The position numbers and the translations under genes were made by a program. This document shows positions 41,279 to 50,380 of a stretch of DNA of 64,000 nucleotides, piece by piece. Position 1 is the first letter of the stretch. The number at the start of each line of letters is the position of its first letter. Source of the DNA: Marinobacter xestospongiae. Its GTDB lineage: Bacteria > Pseudomonadota > Gammaproteobacteria > Pseudomonadales > Oleiphilaceae. The notes under the pieces were generated by a model. It was not told the DNA's origin. It saw nothing but the letters and a program-made list of their open reading frames with translations, and ran no database searches. Location of the stretch: assembly GCF_023156385.1 (NCBI RefSeq), contig NZ_JAKZAK010000022.1, positions 39,479 to 103,478 on the forward strand, written 5' to 3'.

Positions 41279-42673
41279 TCAGCCCTGTTCGGTGGCGGCG
41301 TCCCCGGCATCCGGTTGTTCCTTTGCCGGCGCGGGAGCGGTGGCGAACCAGTTCTTCTCCAGTACCAGCCACAGTACCAGACCGGTACCCAGACCCCAGG
41401 CCGCGCCCTTGGTGGCCAGGATGGCACCGACAATGACAGCCACGCCCCGCTGCAGGTTACTTTGCCGTTCCAGCATCTCGATGGCCAGGTAGCCGCAGAG
41501 GTAACCCTGAATCAGCAGGGTCAGCGCCATGCCGATATTGAGACCGGGCTTGAGCAGGGTGATCACCGGTACGAGGATCAGTGCGATGCTCATGCCCCAG
41601 TAGATGCTGGTGGCGCCGCCCCAGTAGCTGTCCATGGCCTTGCGGGGATTGTTCATGTAACGGTTGATCACCAGTGCCTGACCGCCGGTCCAGGCCGGGC
41701 CGGAGAGGCTGATGAACGGTGCCAGCAGGCCGTGGATCAGGTTGCGGATACCCACGATGATGCTGTTGCGGCGGGGGCTGAACACCAGTTTCTCGTCCTT
41801 GCGAACGCCGTCGGCGTTCTTGAACAGGGAGTCCACCACCAGGATGTCGCCAAAGGCGATGATGTACGCCGCCAGTGCCAATGGCAGGGCGTCGATGAAG
41901 TACTGCAGTGGCGGCAGGCCGAGACCGAAGACGCTGTAGTCCCGGATGATGTCGCCGATGGGGATGGCGGTGAAGCCCCACTCCACCTGCGGCACCGGCA
42001 CTTCACCGATGAGGATGCCGAACACATAGGCCAGGATGAACGGAATGGCGATGCCGTACTGGGCCACGAAGCGGAAGAAGCCATAGCGGGCCCGCAGCGG
42101 CGCTGCGGTCTCCGAGAACAGCATGAAGAAGCCCAGTGCGGCACCGGACAGGATGGTGATCGGCATGGTCCAGACCCGACCGTCGGCGCCGAATTCCCCC
42201 ATCACCGCCGAGATCCCGGCGCCAATCAGGATGCCGGCTTTCAGCGACATCGGCATCTTGCGCACCATGGCGTCGGCACCCTTGAAGATGCCGAGCCCGA
42301 GGAACAGCACCGCGACCGTGATCTGTAGCGCAATCAGGGCGAGTATTCGCGCGTCCCCCTCCGGGTAGCCGGACAGGAAGGCGATGTACAGCGGAATCCC
42401 GGCGGTGATCCAGCCGGACACCGCCGGGTCCCCGAAGTGGGTGTGCAGCAGGTAGAGGAAGTTGTTCAGCAGCACGAAGGCGACGGCAACCTCGAAGGGA
42501 ATGCCGAGAATGTCGGTCATCAGTGCGGTGATGCCCAGAGGCACCACGCACAGGATCACCCCCTGGAGGATGTCCGGAATCTCCAGCTTGTAATGCACCA
42601 GCGGTATGCGGAGCTTGAGTGCGCCGAGCATGGACGGTTGTTCGGCACCGTCCGGGCGTTGCTTGAGGGACAT
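41279..42673 (-). CDS. Putative carboxylate or nucleobase permease (NCS2/SulP-like)
   Basis: A 464-residue inner-membrane protein with about 12-14 helices. Segments such as LEIPDILQGVILCVVPLGITALMTDILGIPF, KAGILIGAGISAVMGEFGADGRVW, SLSGPAWTGGQALVINRYM and SIYWGMSIALILVPVI resemble the uracil/xanthine and sulfate permease (NCS2/SulP) fold, but I cannot place it in a named subfamily. The downstream acyl-CoA synthetase suggests a carboxylic acid substrate. The promoter region holds a degenerate copy of the palindrome found ahead of malonyl-CoA decarboxylase. Confidence 0.6.
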   Translation of the reverse strand: MSLKQRPDGAEQPSMLGALKLRIPLVHYKLEIPDILQGVILCVVPLGITALMTDILGIPFEVAVAFVLLNNFLYLLHTHFGDPAVSGWITAGIPLYIAFLSGYPEGDARILALIALQITVAVLFLGLGIFKGADAMVRKMPMSLKAGILIGAGISAVMGEFGADGRVWTMPITILSGAALGFFMLFSETAAPLRARYGFFRFVAQYGIAIPFILAYVFGILIGEVPVPQVEWGFTAIPIGDIIRDYSVFGLGLPPLQYFIDALPLALAAYIIAFGDILVVDSLFKNADGVRKDEKLVFSPRRNSIIVGIRNLIHGLLAPFISLSGPAWTGGQALVINRYMNNPRKAMDSYWGGATSIYWGMSIALILVPVITLLKPGLNIGMALTLLIQGYLCGYLAIEMLERQSNLQRGVAVIVGAILATKGAAWGLGTGLVLWLVLEKNWFATAPAPAKEQPDAGDAATEQG

Positions 42674-42761
42674 TGTTGTTGTTCTCCATCCACGATTGTG
42701 TGTGAGACGGCCGGCGAGAATGATTCACGGCCACTCCCGATCCTAGGCACTAATACGGTTA

Positions 42762-42785
42762 AAAGCAATGGTATTTACTTGGTTT
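42762..42785. promoter_or_regulatory. Degenerate copy of the AAACCAAGTA palindrome upstream of the permease
   Basis: Right arm TACTTGGTTT (42776-42785) is identical to that of the 46234-46257 site. The left arm AAAGCAATGG (42762-42771) matches at 6 of 10, and the 4-base spacing is the same. It lies about 90 bases ahead of the permease start. Confidence 0.5.
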
Positions 42786-42858
42786 TATGAGTGGATACTC
42801 TCAATCTGGCTGAAAGTATGATGTCGCTGGAAATGGCGCTTGCAGGCAGGGGCGGGCC

Positions 42859-42877
42859 GGCGGCCTGAATGGCCGCC
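42859..42877 (-). terminator. GC hairpin downstream of the FixJ-like regulator gene
   Basis: GGCGGCC and GGCCGCC pair around TGAAT, about 65 bases beyond the regulator stop on the minus strand. There is no clear T run, so it is only a possible terminator. Confidence 0.35.
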
Positions 42878-42941
42878 AGCGAATGTCGCAGATGGGGTTC
42901 CGGGAGGGTGGAACCGGGCGGCTCCGCCAGCGGGGACTGTC

Positions 42942-43577
42942 TTAGCCGGTGTAACCTTCGACAATGCCCAGGGCGATGGCGATCTGCACCAGCTCGGCCA
43001 GGGAATCCACCGCCATTTTGGTCATCATGTGGGCGCGATGGCCTTCCACGGTCTTGCGGTTGATGCCCAGGTCGTCGGCCGCCTCCTGGTTGGACATGCC
43101 CTGGACGATCAGCGCCAGCACCTGTTTTTCCCGCCGGGTGAGACTGTCGTAACGCTGCTGGATCTGGGATTGCGAGCGCTGTTTCTGATGGCGTTCCCGG
43201 TCCAGGGTAAGGGCGTTGTGGACGTGGTCGATCAGGACCTGGTCATCGAACGGTTTCTCGATGAAGGTCAGGGCGCCCTGGGTCAGGGCGGTCACCGCCA
43301 TGTCGACATTGCCGTGGGCGGAAATCATGATCACCGGCAGATCAATGCGGTACTCCGGCAGTTTCTTCTGGGCATTGATGCCACTCATGCCGGGCATGCG
43401 GACGTCCATCACCAGGCAACCGCTGTCGCCGGGCCGGTAGTTCTCGAAGAACGCCATCGCGTCCTCGAACGTGCGTACCGTCAGGCCGACGGACTCCAGC
43501 AGCCACTGAAGCGAATCGCGGACATCGGGATCATCGTCGATGACAAAGACGGTCTGGTCGTGATTGGTGGAGTTCAT
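42942..43577 (-). CDS. FixJ-like response regulator
   Basis: A 211-residue protein with a receiver domain (VFVIDDDPDVRDSL, phosphoacceptor Asp58 in CLVMDVRMPGMSG, Lys in FIEKPFDD) and a LuxR/GerE helix-turn-helix (SLTRREKQVLALIVQGMSNQEAADDLGINRKTVEGHRAHMMTKM). It is the FixJ/StyR/TodT type. The start at 43577 follows a clear domain boundary. The cognate kinase gene lies upstream, 13 bases away. Members of this family bind palindromes with AAACC-type arms (for example StyR), so the AAACCAAGTA palindrome nearby is a candidate site. Confidence 0.9.
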   Translation of the reverse strand: MNSTNHDQTVFVIDDDPDVRDSLQWLLESVGLTVRTFEDAMAFFENYRPGDSGCLVMDVRMPGMSGINAQKKLPEYRIDLPVIMISAHGNVDMAVTALTQGALTFIEKPFDDQVLIDHVHNALTLDRERHQKQRSQSQIQQRYDSLTRREKQVLALIVQGMSNQEAADDLGINRKTVEGHRAHMMTKMAVDSLAELVQIAIALGIVEGYTG

Positions 43578-43590
43578 CGAGCCTGTCTGG

Positions 43591-45120
43591 TCATGTTGGG
43601 GGTGAATCAATCGTGAGGGTGAACGAGAAGCGGGCACCGCCGCCGGGCAGGTTGTCGGCCCACAGTTCACCCCCGAGATTTTCCACCAAAGAGCGGCTGA
43701 TCGCCAGCCCCATACCCAGACCGCTGGACTTGGTGGAGTAGAAGCGCTCGAAAATACGGGTCATGGCCTCCGGTGGTATGCCGCCACCCTGGTCGGTGAC
43801 GCGGACCATCAGGTGGCCGTGATCGAAGCGCTCGGCGGTGATCTCCACCATCGCAGCGCTGCTGTCGTCGTCACGACGACTGGCCTCAATGGCATTGACC
43901 AGCAGGTTGAGGATCACCTGTTCCAGCTGGATCTTGTCGCCCCGCACCGCCGGCATGGGCTGGTCGACCCGGTTGACCAGTTGGACGTTGTGACGCTCGG
44001 CGGTGGACTCGCAGAAATCACACAGGTCGCCGATCAGCGCAGTCAGGTCGAGGGCTTCGATCACCGGCTCCTGTTTGCGGGTAAAGTCCATCATCCGGTG
44101 AATGATCTCGCCGGCCCGCAGCGCGGTGTTGATGGAGCGGGTGATGGGCAGCTCGATATCGGCCCAGCTGAGGGCGTCGTGGCCGGCAAAGCGGCGTTCC
44201 ACCCCGCGCAGAAAGTTGACCATCGCCGCCAGGGGCTGGTTGAGTTCGTGGGCCAGGCTGGAGGCCAGCTCGCCCATGGTGACCAGGCGGCCGGCGTGGT
44301 CGAGTTCCTCCCGGTAGGCCTTGAGCTGCTGTTCGGCGGCCTTTTTCTCGCTGAGGTCGTGGGCCACCAGGGAGAAGTACTCGACATCACCGTGCAGTGA
44401 ACGGTGGGCCAGCAGTTCCAGCATCACTGGCAGCGGCCGGCCGTCACGGCTGGTCAGGGCCAGCTCTCCCCGCCACTGGCCCCGCGCCAGCGCTGCCGGA
44501 AAGGCCTCCTGCACCAGCAGTTCGTTGCCCCGTTCGGACACCAGCCGGTGCAGGGGAAAGGCAGTGTAGTCCTGCTGTTCCAGGCCCAGGGCGCGGCGGG
44601 CGGCCTCGTTGAGGTGGGACAGGGTGTGATCGAGATGGACAAACAGCACCAGATCCTGGGTGCTCTCCAGTACCCGCGCCAGGCGTCGGTTGGCCTTGTC
44701 GGCCTTGATGCGGTGACTGGCATCCCGGGACACCACCAGGATCTCGCGAATGGCGCCGGACTCCGGGTCGCGGATGGTGCGACTGGTGCTTTCCAGCCAG
44801 GTGTAGTGACCATCCTTGCAGCGAAAACGGTAGGTGTGGGTGTACAGGCCGCGGTCGTAGTTGACGCTGGGCGCCCGACGCTTGAAGTCTTCAACGTCGT
44901 CCGGGTGGTAGAGATCGTAGGCCGACATGCCCACGATTTCCTGCACGCTGTAGCCCAACAGATGGGTCACCGCCGGCGAGGCATAAATGAAGCGCCAGTC
45001 ATCGGGGGTGTGGCGGGATATCATGTCGGTCGACTGTTCCGCCATTTCCGCCAGCAGGCGATTGCGCTCGGCGTCGTCGGTCAGCGCGGAATAGCCTTCT
45101 TCGGGTGTTCGGGTCTTCAT
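43591..45120 (-). CDS. PAS-domain sensor histidine kinase (FixL-like)
   Basis: A 509-residue cytoplasmic kinase: a first PAS/PAC domain (about 25-140, SPAVTHLLGYSVQEIVG, EILVVSRDAS), a second PAS (about 145-260), a HisKA domain with His291 in SSLAHELNQPLAAMVNFLRG, and a HATPase (VILNLLVNAIEAS, VTDQGGGIP, GLGMGLAISRSLVENLGG). No membrane segment is visible. This is the FixL/TodS-like arrangement, probably sensing a small intracellular ligand or redox state. It is in one operon with the FixJ-like regulator, and GGAG lies ahead of the start. Confidence 0.9.
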   Translation of the reverse strand: MKTRTPEEGYSALTDDAERNRLLAEMAEQSTDMISRHTPDDWRFIYASPAVTHLLGYSVQEIVGMSAYDLYHPDDVEDFKRRAPSVNYDRGLYTHTYRFRCKDGHYTWLESTSRTIRDPESGAIREILVVSRDASHRIKADKANRRLARVLESTQDLVLFVHLDHTLSHLNEAARRALGLEQQDYTAFPLHRLVSERGNELLVQEAFPAALARGQWRGELALTSRDGRPLPVMLELLAHRSLHGDVEYFSLVAHDLSEKKAAEQQLKAYREELDHAGRLVTMGELASSLAHELNQPLAAMVNFLRGVERRFAGHDALSWADIELPITRSINTALRAGEIIHRMMDFTRKQEPVIEALDLTALIGDLCDFCESTAERHNVQLVNRVDQPMPAVRGDKIQLEQVILNLLVNAIEASRRDDDSSAAMVEITAERFDHGHLMVRVTDQGGGIPPEAMTRIFERFYSTKSSGLGMGLAISRSLVENLGGELWADNLPGGGARFSFTLTIDSPPT

Positions 45121-45180
45121 GGTTCTCCTGGTCCAGCCTGGCCGGGTTGCGCGATGCCAACCCGGGCCAGGTGGTGGCGA

Positions 45181-45726
45181 TCAGCGCAGGAAGTCCTTGC
45201 TGAACGTCTTGAAGGCCGGGGCGTCGGAGCGGCGAATCCACTCAAAGCCCACCATTTCCCGGGTCACCAGGGTGACACCGGCCTGTTCCAGGCGGCGCAG
45301 GGTGATCTCGGTATCGCGATGATTGCGGGCAGAAATGGCGTCGGCCACCACGAACACGTCGGCGCCGGTTTCTTTCAGCCGCAGCGCGGACTGTAGCACG
45401 CAGGCCTGGGATTCCATGCCACACAACACCACCTGCTGCCGGCCTTCCTGCTCAAAGCGGGCGGCAAAGCCTTCGTCGTCGATGCAGGAAAAGGTGGTCT
45501 TGCCGTACAGGTTGGCCTCGCCGATGCGGGCCTGCAAGCTCTCTTCGGTGTGGCCCAGACCCTGTGGGTACTGCTCGGAACCAATCACCGGCACCTCGGC
45601 CAGCTGGGCCAGGCGAACCAGCCAGTCGCAGTGTTTGACCAGGGTGTCGTTGTCCTGAACGCCCGGCAGCAGCCGGGCCTGGACGTCGACCACCACCAGA
45701 ATCGATTGTTTGCTATCCAACAGCAT
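45181..45726 (-). CDS. Isochorismatase-family cysteine hydrolase
   Basis: A 181-residue hydrolase with the triad of the family: Asp14 in LVVVDVQ, Lys76 in YGKTTFS and Cys109 in GMESQACV. It is similar to YcaC and MhqR-type hydrolases (substrate unknown; amides or ureides are common). ATG 45726 was chosen because GGGGAG ends six bases upstream; the ATG at 45732 would touch the ribosome site with no spacer. It is 12 bases downstream of the MaoC hydratase gene, so the pair is co-transcribed. It ends 60 bases before the kinase gene on the same strand. Confidence 0.85.
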   Translation of the reverse strand: MLLDSKQSILVVVDVQARLLPGVQDNDTLVKHCDWLVRLAQLAEVPVIGSEQYPQGLGHTEESLQARIGEANLYGKTTFSCIDDEGFAARFEQEGRQQVVLCGMESQACVLQSALRLKETGADVFVVADAISARNHRDTEITLRRLEQAGVTLVTREMVGFEWIRRSDAPAFKTFSKDFLR

Positions 45727-45738
45727 AGTCATCTCCCC

Positions 45739-46173
45739 TTACTCCGCCGGACGACGGTCCACCATGTTGGTGGCGTAGCCTTCAGCAACCACCTTGTCAC
45801 CCACCTTGCAGACGGTCTTCAGTTTGACCCGGCGGCGTTGTTCGTTGATCTCCACCACCTCGGCGCTGGCCACCACGGTATCACCGATGTGCACCGGGGC
45901 CTTGAACTTGATCTCCTGGTCGACGTAGATCGCGCCCGGTCCCGGCAGACGGGTGCCCAGTACAGCGGAAATCAGCGCCGCGCTGAACATGCCGTGGACG
46001 ATCCGCTCTTTGAACGGGGTGGTCTTGGCGTACTCGACGTTGAGGTGGACCGGGTTGTCGTCACCACTGATGCCGGCAAACAGCACCACATCGGCTTCGG
46101 TGATGGTCTTGGCATAGCTGGCGCTCATGCCAATGGACAGGTCTTCAAGATAGTAACCGTGCAGGTCATTCAT
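45739..46173 (-). CDS. MaoC-like (R)-enoyl-CoA hydratase
   Basis: A 144-residue hot-dog-fold hydratase with the PhaJ motif FAGISGDDNPVHLN, which gives catalytic Asp38 and His43 with the five-residue spacing of PhaJ. It hydrates enoyl-CoA to (R)-3-hydroxyacyl-CoA. It is divergent from malonyl-CoA decarboxylase, with the strong palindrome 46234-46257 between them. Together with the PhaB-like reductase of the divergent operon it could feed polyhydroxyalkanoate or beta-oxidation. Confidence 0.87.
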   Translation of the reverse strand: MNDLHGYYLEDLSIGMSASYAKTITEADVVLFAGISGDDNPVHLNVEYAKTTPFKERIVHGMFSAALISAVLGTRLPGPGAIYVDQEIKFKAPVHIGDTVVASAEVVEINEQRRRVKLKTVCKVGDKVVAEGYATNMVDRRPAE

Positions 46174-46233
46174 GGTTGATTGTCTCCATAGGTTTGATCC
46201 ATTCGCTTAGGAGGTTAATGGTTTGTATTGAAT

Positions 46234-46257
46234 AAACCAAGTAGTTTTACTTGGTTT
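46234..46257. promoter_or_regulatory. Perfect AAACCAAGTA/TACTTGGTTT palindrome
   Basis: Two 10-base arms, AAACCAAGTA (46234-46243) and TACTTGGTTT (46248-46257), are perfectly inverted with a 4-base spacer. A further GGTTT half-site lies at 46220-46224. The site sits between the divergent MaoC and malonyl-CoA decarboxylase genes, 61 and 130 bases from their starts. Confidence 0.7.
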
Positions 46258-46386
46258 TGTTCAAAAGCTCTGATAGCCTCCCGTCAACAACATCAACAAG
46301 TAAAGCGGAATCATCGGGTTCCGCGACGTCCCGGACGTCCTTTTAGTGCCACGGACGTTCTTTCAATGCCAAGTGGGGTAGTTGTC

Positions 46387-47757
46387 ATGCAAAGCCAGCC
46401 AGCCAACATCTTTGAGCGGGCGTTCAAGCGCCTGGTTCCCGGTGGGGACGCCGGCGCCGGTCGTCGCGCCGCCAACGAGTCGCTGACCGTCGCCGCTGAT
46501 CTGCCGGAAGCCGATCTGGAAGTGGTACGGCAGTGGATCGATCACTGCCTGGCGGAGAACGGCGGCCAGGTGGCGGCCCGCAATCGCGCGGCGGAACTGG
46601 GGCGCACCTACCTGACCCTGTCCCGTCAGGGCCGCATCCGTTTCCTTGGTCTGCTGGCGGAGCACTACGGGGTTGATGAGGCCCGCGTGGGTCGGGAAAT
46701 CGATCACTGGCAGGCTGCCGGTTCCGGTCACAAAACCGCGGTGGCCCAGGCCCTGCGTCAGGCTCTGGAGCCCAGCCGGGTGGCCCTGCTGAAGCAGTTC
46801 AACGGGGTACCCTCCGGCGTCAAGTTCCTGGTCGATATGCGTGAGGAGCTGTTGGGTCTGCGCAAGGAGCACCCATCGCTGCAGCCGCTGGAAAGCGACC
46901 TCAAGGAACTGCTCAGTCACTGGTTCGATGTCGGCTTGCTGCAGCTTGAGGAAATCAGCTGGCGTTCCGGTGCGGTACTGCTGGAAAAACTGATTGCCTA
47001 CGAGGCGGTGCACGCCATCAAGAGCTGGAGCGATCTCAAGAATCGGCTTGATTCCGACCGCCGCTGCTTTGCCTTCATGCACCCGAGTATGCCGGATGAG
47101 CCGTTGATCTTCGTTGAGGTGGCGCTGGTCAGCGGCATGGCCGACAACGTCCAGGCGCTGCTGGACGAATCCGCGCCGACCCAGGATCTGGAGGCGGCGG
47201 ACACCGCCATCTTCTATTCCATCTCCAACGCCCAGCGCGGGCTGGCGGGCATCAGCTTCGGCAATTTCCTGATCAAACAGGTGGTGCGCAAACTGCGGGA
47301 GGAATTTCCCCAGCTTAAGCAGTTCGCCACGCTGTCGCCGATTCCCGGTTTCTGCCGCTGGCTCAACCAGAGCGACGCCGACACCCTGCGGGGCTTGCCC
47401 GGTGGCGAACAGTGGCTGTCGCTGCCACCACCACGCACCCCGGAGCAGCTTGATCCCAATGGCAACAACGAGGTGCGGCGTGACGCCCTGACCCGGCTGG
47501 CGGCCAGCTACCTGTGCCAGGTTCGCCGCCAGGGCAACAAGGCTCAGGACCCGGTGGCCCATTTCCATCTCAGCAACGGCGCCCAGGTGGCGCGGCTGAA
47601 CTGGCTGGCGGACAGCTCTGACAAGGGGCTGAAGCAGTCCGCCGGGTTGATGGTCAACTACCTCTACGAACTGCCGAAGATCGAGCAGCGCAGCGAGCGC
47701 TACACCTCGGAGGGCGCGATCGCGCAGTCGTCAGCGATCAAGAAACTGTTGAAGTAG
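46387..47757 (+). CDS. Malonyl-CoA decarboxylase
   Basis: A 456-residue enzyme converting malonyl-CoA to acetyl-CoA and CO2. Family segments: LLEKLIAYEAVHAIKSWSDLKNRLDSDRRCFAFMHPSMPDEPLIFVEVAL, FYSISNAQRGLAGISFGNFLIKQVV, FATLSPIPGFCRWL and, near the C-terminus, DPVAHFHLSNGAQVARLNWLAD with the catalytic His in its usual place. Length fits MatA/MCD. ATG 46387 was chosen because upstream ATGs would include promoter sequence. It begins a plus-strand operon with the reductase and dehydrogenase genes. Confidence 0.9.
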   Translation: MQSQPANIFERAFKRLVPGGDAGAGRRAANESLTVAADLPEADLEVVRQWIDHCLAENGGQVAARNRAAELGRTYLTLSRQGRIRFLGLLAEHYGVDEARVGREIDHWQAAGSGHKTAVAQALRQALEPSRVALLKQFNGVPSGVKFLVDMREELLGLRKEHPSLQPLESDLKELLSHWFDVGLLQLEEISWRSGAVLLEKLIAYEAVHAIKSWSDLKNRLDSDRRCFAFMHPSMPDEPLIFVEVALVSGMADNVQALLDESAPTQDLEAADTAIFYSISNAQRGLAGISFGNFLIKQVVRKLREEFPQLKQFATLSPIPGFCRWLNQSDADTLRGLPGGEQWLSLPPPRTPEQLDPNGNNEVRRDALTRLAASYLCQVRRQGNKAQDPVAHFHLSNGAQVARLNWLADSSDKGLKQSAGLMVNYLYELPKIEQRSERYTSEGAIAQSSAIKKLLK

Positions 47758-47821
47758 TTGCCAGGCAGCTGCGTCAACCACTACCCCAACAAGTATTGAG
47801 ACAACCACCAAGGAGAGCACC

Positions 47822-48571
47822 ATGAGCAAACGTATCGCAGTTGTAACCGGAGCCACCGGCGGCCTTGGCACCGCTATGTGCAAGGCGCTGGTCGACCAGG
47901 GTCGCCAGGTCATTGCCAGCCACCTGCCGGGTGAGGCCGACACTCAGGCCGCCCAGGCGTGGCAGGCGGAAATGAACGGCGCCGGTTATGAGGTTGCCAT
48001 CCTACCGCTGGACGTGACCGATTTCGAAGCCTGCAGCAACTTCGTTGCCACCGTGGAGCGGGATTTCGGTGCCATTGACGTGCTGGTCAACAACGCCGGT
48101 ATCACCAACGATGCGCCGCTGAAGAAGATGGCCCAGGACCAGTGGCTGCAGGTGATCAACGTCAACCTGAACTCCATGTTCAACATGTGTCGCCAGGTCT
48201 TTGAGGGCATGTGCGAGCGGGGCTTTGGCCGCATTGTCAACATCTCTTCCCTCAATGGTGAGAAGGGCCAGTTCGGACAGTCCAACTACGCCGCCACCAA
48301 GGCCGGCATCTACGGCTTTACCAAATCCATCGCCCAGGAAGGTGCCCGCAAGGGGGTGACCGCCAACGCGGTGTCACCGGGTTACATCGATACCCCGATG
48401 GTGCGTCAGGTTCCGGAGAAAGTACTGGACGGCATCATTGCCGGTATTCCAGTGGGCCGGCTGGGCCAGCCTGAGGACATTGCCCGCGCCGTGGCGTTCC
48501 TGACGGACGACAACGCAGGGTTTGTGACCGGCACCAACCTGTCCGTCAACGGCGGCCAGTACATGAGCTAA
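47822..48571 (+). CDS. PhaB-like acetoacetyl-CoA reductase
   Basis: A 249-residue short-chain dehydrogenase. The cofactor loop is VTGATGGLG, NNAG is present, and the catalytic set lies in NISSLNGEKGQFGQSNYAATKAG (Ser, Tyr, Lys). SSLNGEKGQFGQ and the C-terminal VNGGQYMS are typical of PhaB/PhbB, which reduces acetoacetyl-CoA to (R)-3-hydroxybutyryl-CoA with NADPH. It is 64 bases downstream of malonyl-CoA decarboxylase and 11 bases ahead of the acyl-CoA dehydrogenase. No PHA synthase is present in the window. Confidence 0.87.
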   Translation: MSKRIAVVTGATGGLGTAMCKALVDQGRQVIASHLPGEADTQAAQAWQAEMNGAGYEVAILPLDVTDFEACSNFVATVERDFGAIDVLVNNAGITNDAPLKKMAQDQWLQVINVNLNSMFNMCRQVFEGMCERGFGRIVNISSLNGEKGQFGQSNYAATKAGIYGFTKSIAQEGARKGVTANAVSPGYIDTPMVRQVPEKVLDGIIAGIPVGRLGQPEDIARAVAFLTDDNAGFVTGTNLSVNGGQYMS

Positions 48572-48582
48572 GGAGCGTTTCC

Positions 48583-50361
48583 ATGGCAGAGTACAGAGCA
48601 CCCACCCGCGACATGGCGTTCATTCTCAGCGACGTGGCCGGGTTCCATGATATGGCGAAAGCCTGTGGTCACGAAGAGGTCGGTGACGACCTGGTAACCG
48701 CGATCCTCGATGAGGCGGCGCGTTTTTCCGGCTCGGTGCTGGCGCCGCTCAATGGCTCCGGCGATCGCGCCGGACTGAGCTTTGGCAGCGACCACACCAT
48801 CACCACGCCGGCCGGGTTTGCCGATGCCTACCGTCAGTATGTGGACGGCGGCTGGGGTAGCCTGCAGTTTGCACCGGCGTTTGGTGGCCAGGGCCTGCCG
48901 TTCTCACTGGCGATACCGGTCCAGGAGATGTGGCACGCCGCCAACATGGCGTGGGGGCTTTGTCCTCTGTTATCCCAGGGTGCGGTTGAGGCGTTGTCGG
49001 AGAACGCCAGTGAGGCCCTCAAGGCTGAACTGCTGCCCAAGATGGTGTCGGGTCAGTGGACCGGCACCATGAACCTGACCGAACCCCAGGCCGGCTCTGA
49101 TCTGGCCACCATCCGCACCACCGCGGAACGGGATGGGGCGCACTACCGCATTCGTGGCCAGAAGATCTTCATCACCTGGGGTGAACACGATATGGCGGAG
49201 AACATTGTTCACCTGGTGCTGGCGCGGCTGCCGGATGCCCCGGCCGGGGTTCGCGGCATCTCGCTGTTCGCGGTGCCCAAGTACCTGCCGGACGCACAGG
49301 GCGAGCCCGGCGAACGCAACGACTGTCACGCGGTCTCCATTGAACACAAGCTGGGCATCCACGCCAGCCCCACCTGTGTCATGAGCTACGGCGACAACGA
49401 CGGCGCCATCGGCTATCTGGTGGGCGAGGAAAACCAGGGCCTGGCCTGCATGTTCACCATGATGAACAACGCCCGCCTGACCGTGGGTCTTCAGGGGGTG
49501 GCGGTGGCCGACCGTGCCTACCAGGCGGCCCGGGATTATGTGTTTGAACGTCAGCAAGGGGTGGCACCGGGTGCAACGGGCGCCTCGGCGATCATCCGCC
49601 ACCCCGATGTGCGACGCATGATGATGACCATGAAGGCGCTCACCGAGGCCGGTCGCTGTCTGGCCTACAGTGGTTGCGTCGGGGTGGACCTGGCACGGGC
49701 GCGGGATCTGGATGAGGATCAGCGCCGCTATCATCGTCGGCGGGTGGAGGTAATGACGCCGCTGGTGAAGGGCTGGTGCACCGAGATGGCTCAGGAAGTC
49801 ACCTCGTTGGCGGTACAATGCCATGGTGGCATGGGCTTTGTGGAGGAAACCGGCGTCGCCCAGTACTATCGGGATGCCCGTATCCTGCCCATCTATGAGG
49901 GTACCAATGGCATCCAGGCGATGGATCTGGTGGGCCGCAAGACCCTGCGGGATCAGGGTCAGGGCATGACGGAACTGGTTGCTGAAATGCGTGGCTTTGC
50001 CGAGGCCATCGCCGGCGATGCCGCGGTAACGGGCGAGCGTCTGGATCGCTTCCGCCAGTCGGTGGCGTTCGTGGATGAGGCGGTGCGGCTGGTACTGGAT
50101 GGCCAGGCCGATGCCAATCACGCCGGTTCGGTGGCCTTCAACTATCTGATGCTGACCGCCACCACCGTGGCTGCCTGGCTGATGCTGCAGTCGGCACAGC
50201 GGGCCGCAGCCCGGGATGACGGCAGCGACCCGTTCCTGCAGGGCAAGCGGGTGACGGTGAATGTCTACATCGACCAGATCCTGCCCCGCTGCGCCGGCTA
50301 CCTGTCGGCCATTCGTGCCGGCAGTGAGGCTATCATGGCGATGGCGGACGACAGCTTCTGA
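48583..50361 (+). CDS. Large acyl-CoA dehydrogenase, DmdC-like
   Basis: A 592-residue FAD acyl-CoA dehydrogenase with the extra C-terminal domain seen in the DmdC and FadE5-like branch. Landmarks are EWTGTMNLTEP-type sequence (QWTGTMNLTEPQAGSDL), GQKIFITWGEHDMAENIVHLVLARLP, and the catalytic Glu in LPIYEGTNGIQAMDLVGRK. It matches 3-methylmercaptopropionyl-CoA dehydrogenase-like proteins, but many family members act on short or medium-chain acyl-CoA, so substrate is open. It shares an operon with PhaB-like reductase and aldehyde dehydrogenase. Confidence 0.88.
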   Translation: MAEYRAPTRDMAFILSDVAGFHDMAKACGHEEVGDDLVTAILDEAARFSGSVLAPLNGSGDRAGLSFGSDHTITTPAGFADAYRQYVDGGWGSLQFAPAFGGQGLPFSLAIPVQEMWHAANMAWGLCPLLSQGAVEALSENASEALKAELLPKMVSGQWTGTMNLTEPQAGSDLATIRTTAERDGAHYRIRGQKIFITWGEHDMAENIVHLVLARLPDAPAGVRGISLFAVPKYLPDAQGEPGERNDCHAVSIEHKLGIHASPTCVMSYGDNDGAIGYLVGEENQGLACMFTMMNNARLTVGLQGVAVADRAYQAARDYVFERQQGVAPGATGASAIIRHPDVRRMMMTMKALTEAGRCLAYSGCVGVDLARARDLDEDQRRYHRRRVEVMTPLVKGWCTEMAQEVTSLAVQCHGGMGFVEETGVAQYYRDARILPIYEGTNGIQAMDLVGRKTLRDQGQGMTELVAEMRGFAEAIAGDAAVTGERLDRFRQSVAFVDEAVRLVLDGQADANHAGSVAFNYLMLTATTVAAWLMLQSAQRAAARDDGSDPFLQGKRVTVNVYIDQILPRCAGYLSAIRAGSEAIMAMADDSF

Positions 50362-50380
50362 ACGAACACGAGGTGAGATC

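Noticed and set aside
39397..41436. 679-codon plus-strand frame opposite the acyl-CoA synthetase
   Set aside because: The synthetase has all ANL motifs on the minus strand; the opposite frame is His/Gly/Gln-rich shadow sequence.
46363..47568. 401-codon minus-strand frame opposite malonyl-CoA decarboxylase
   Set aside because: The decarboxylase has full-length family similarity; the opposite frame is a mirror of its codon bias.
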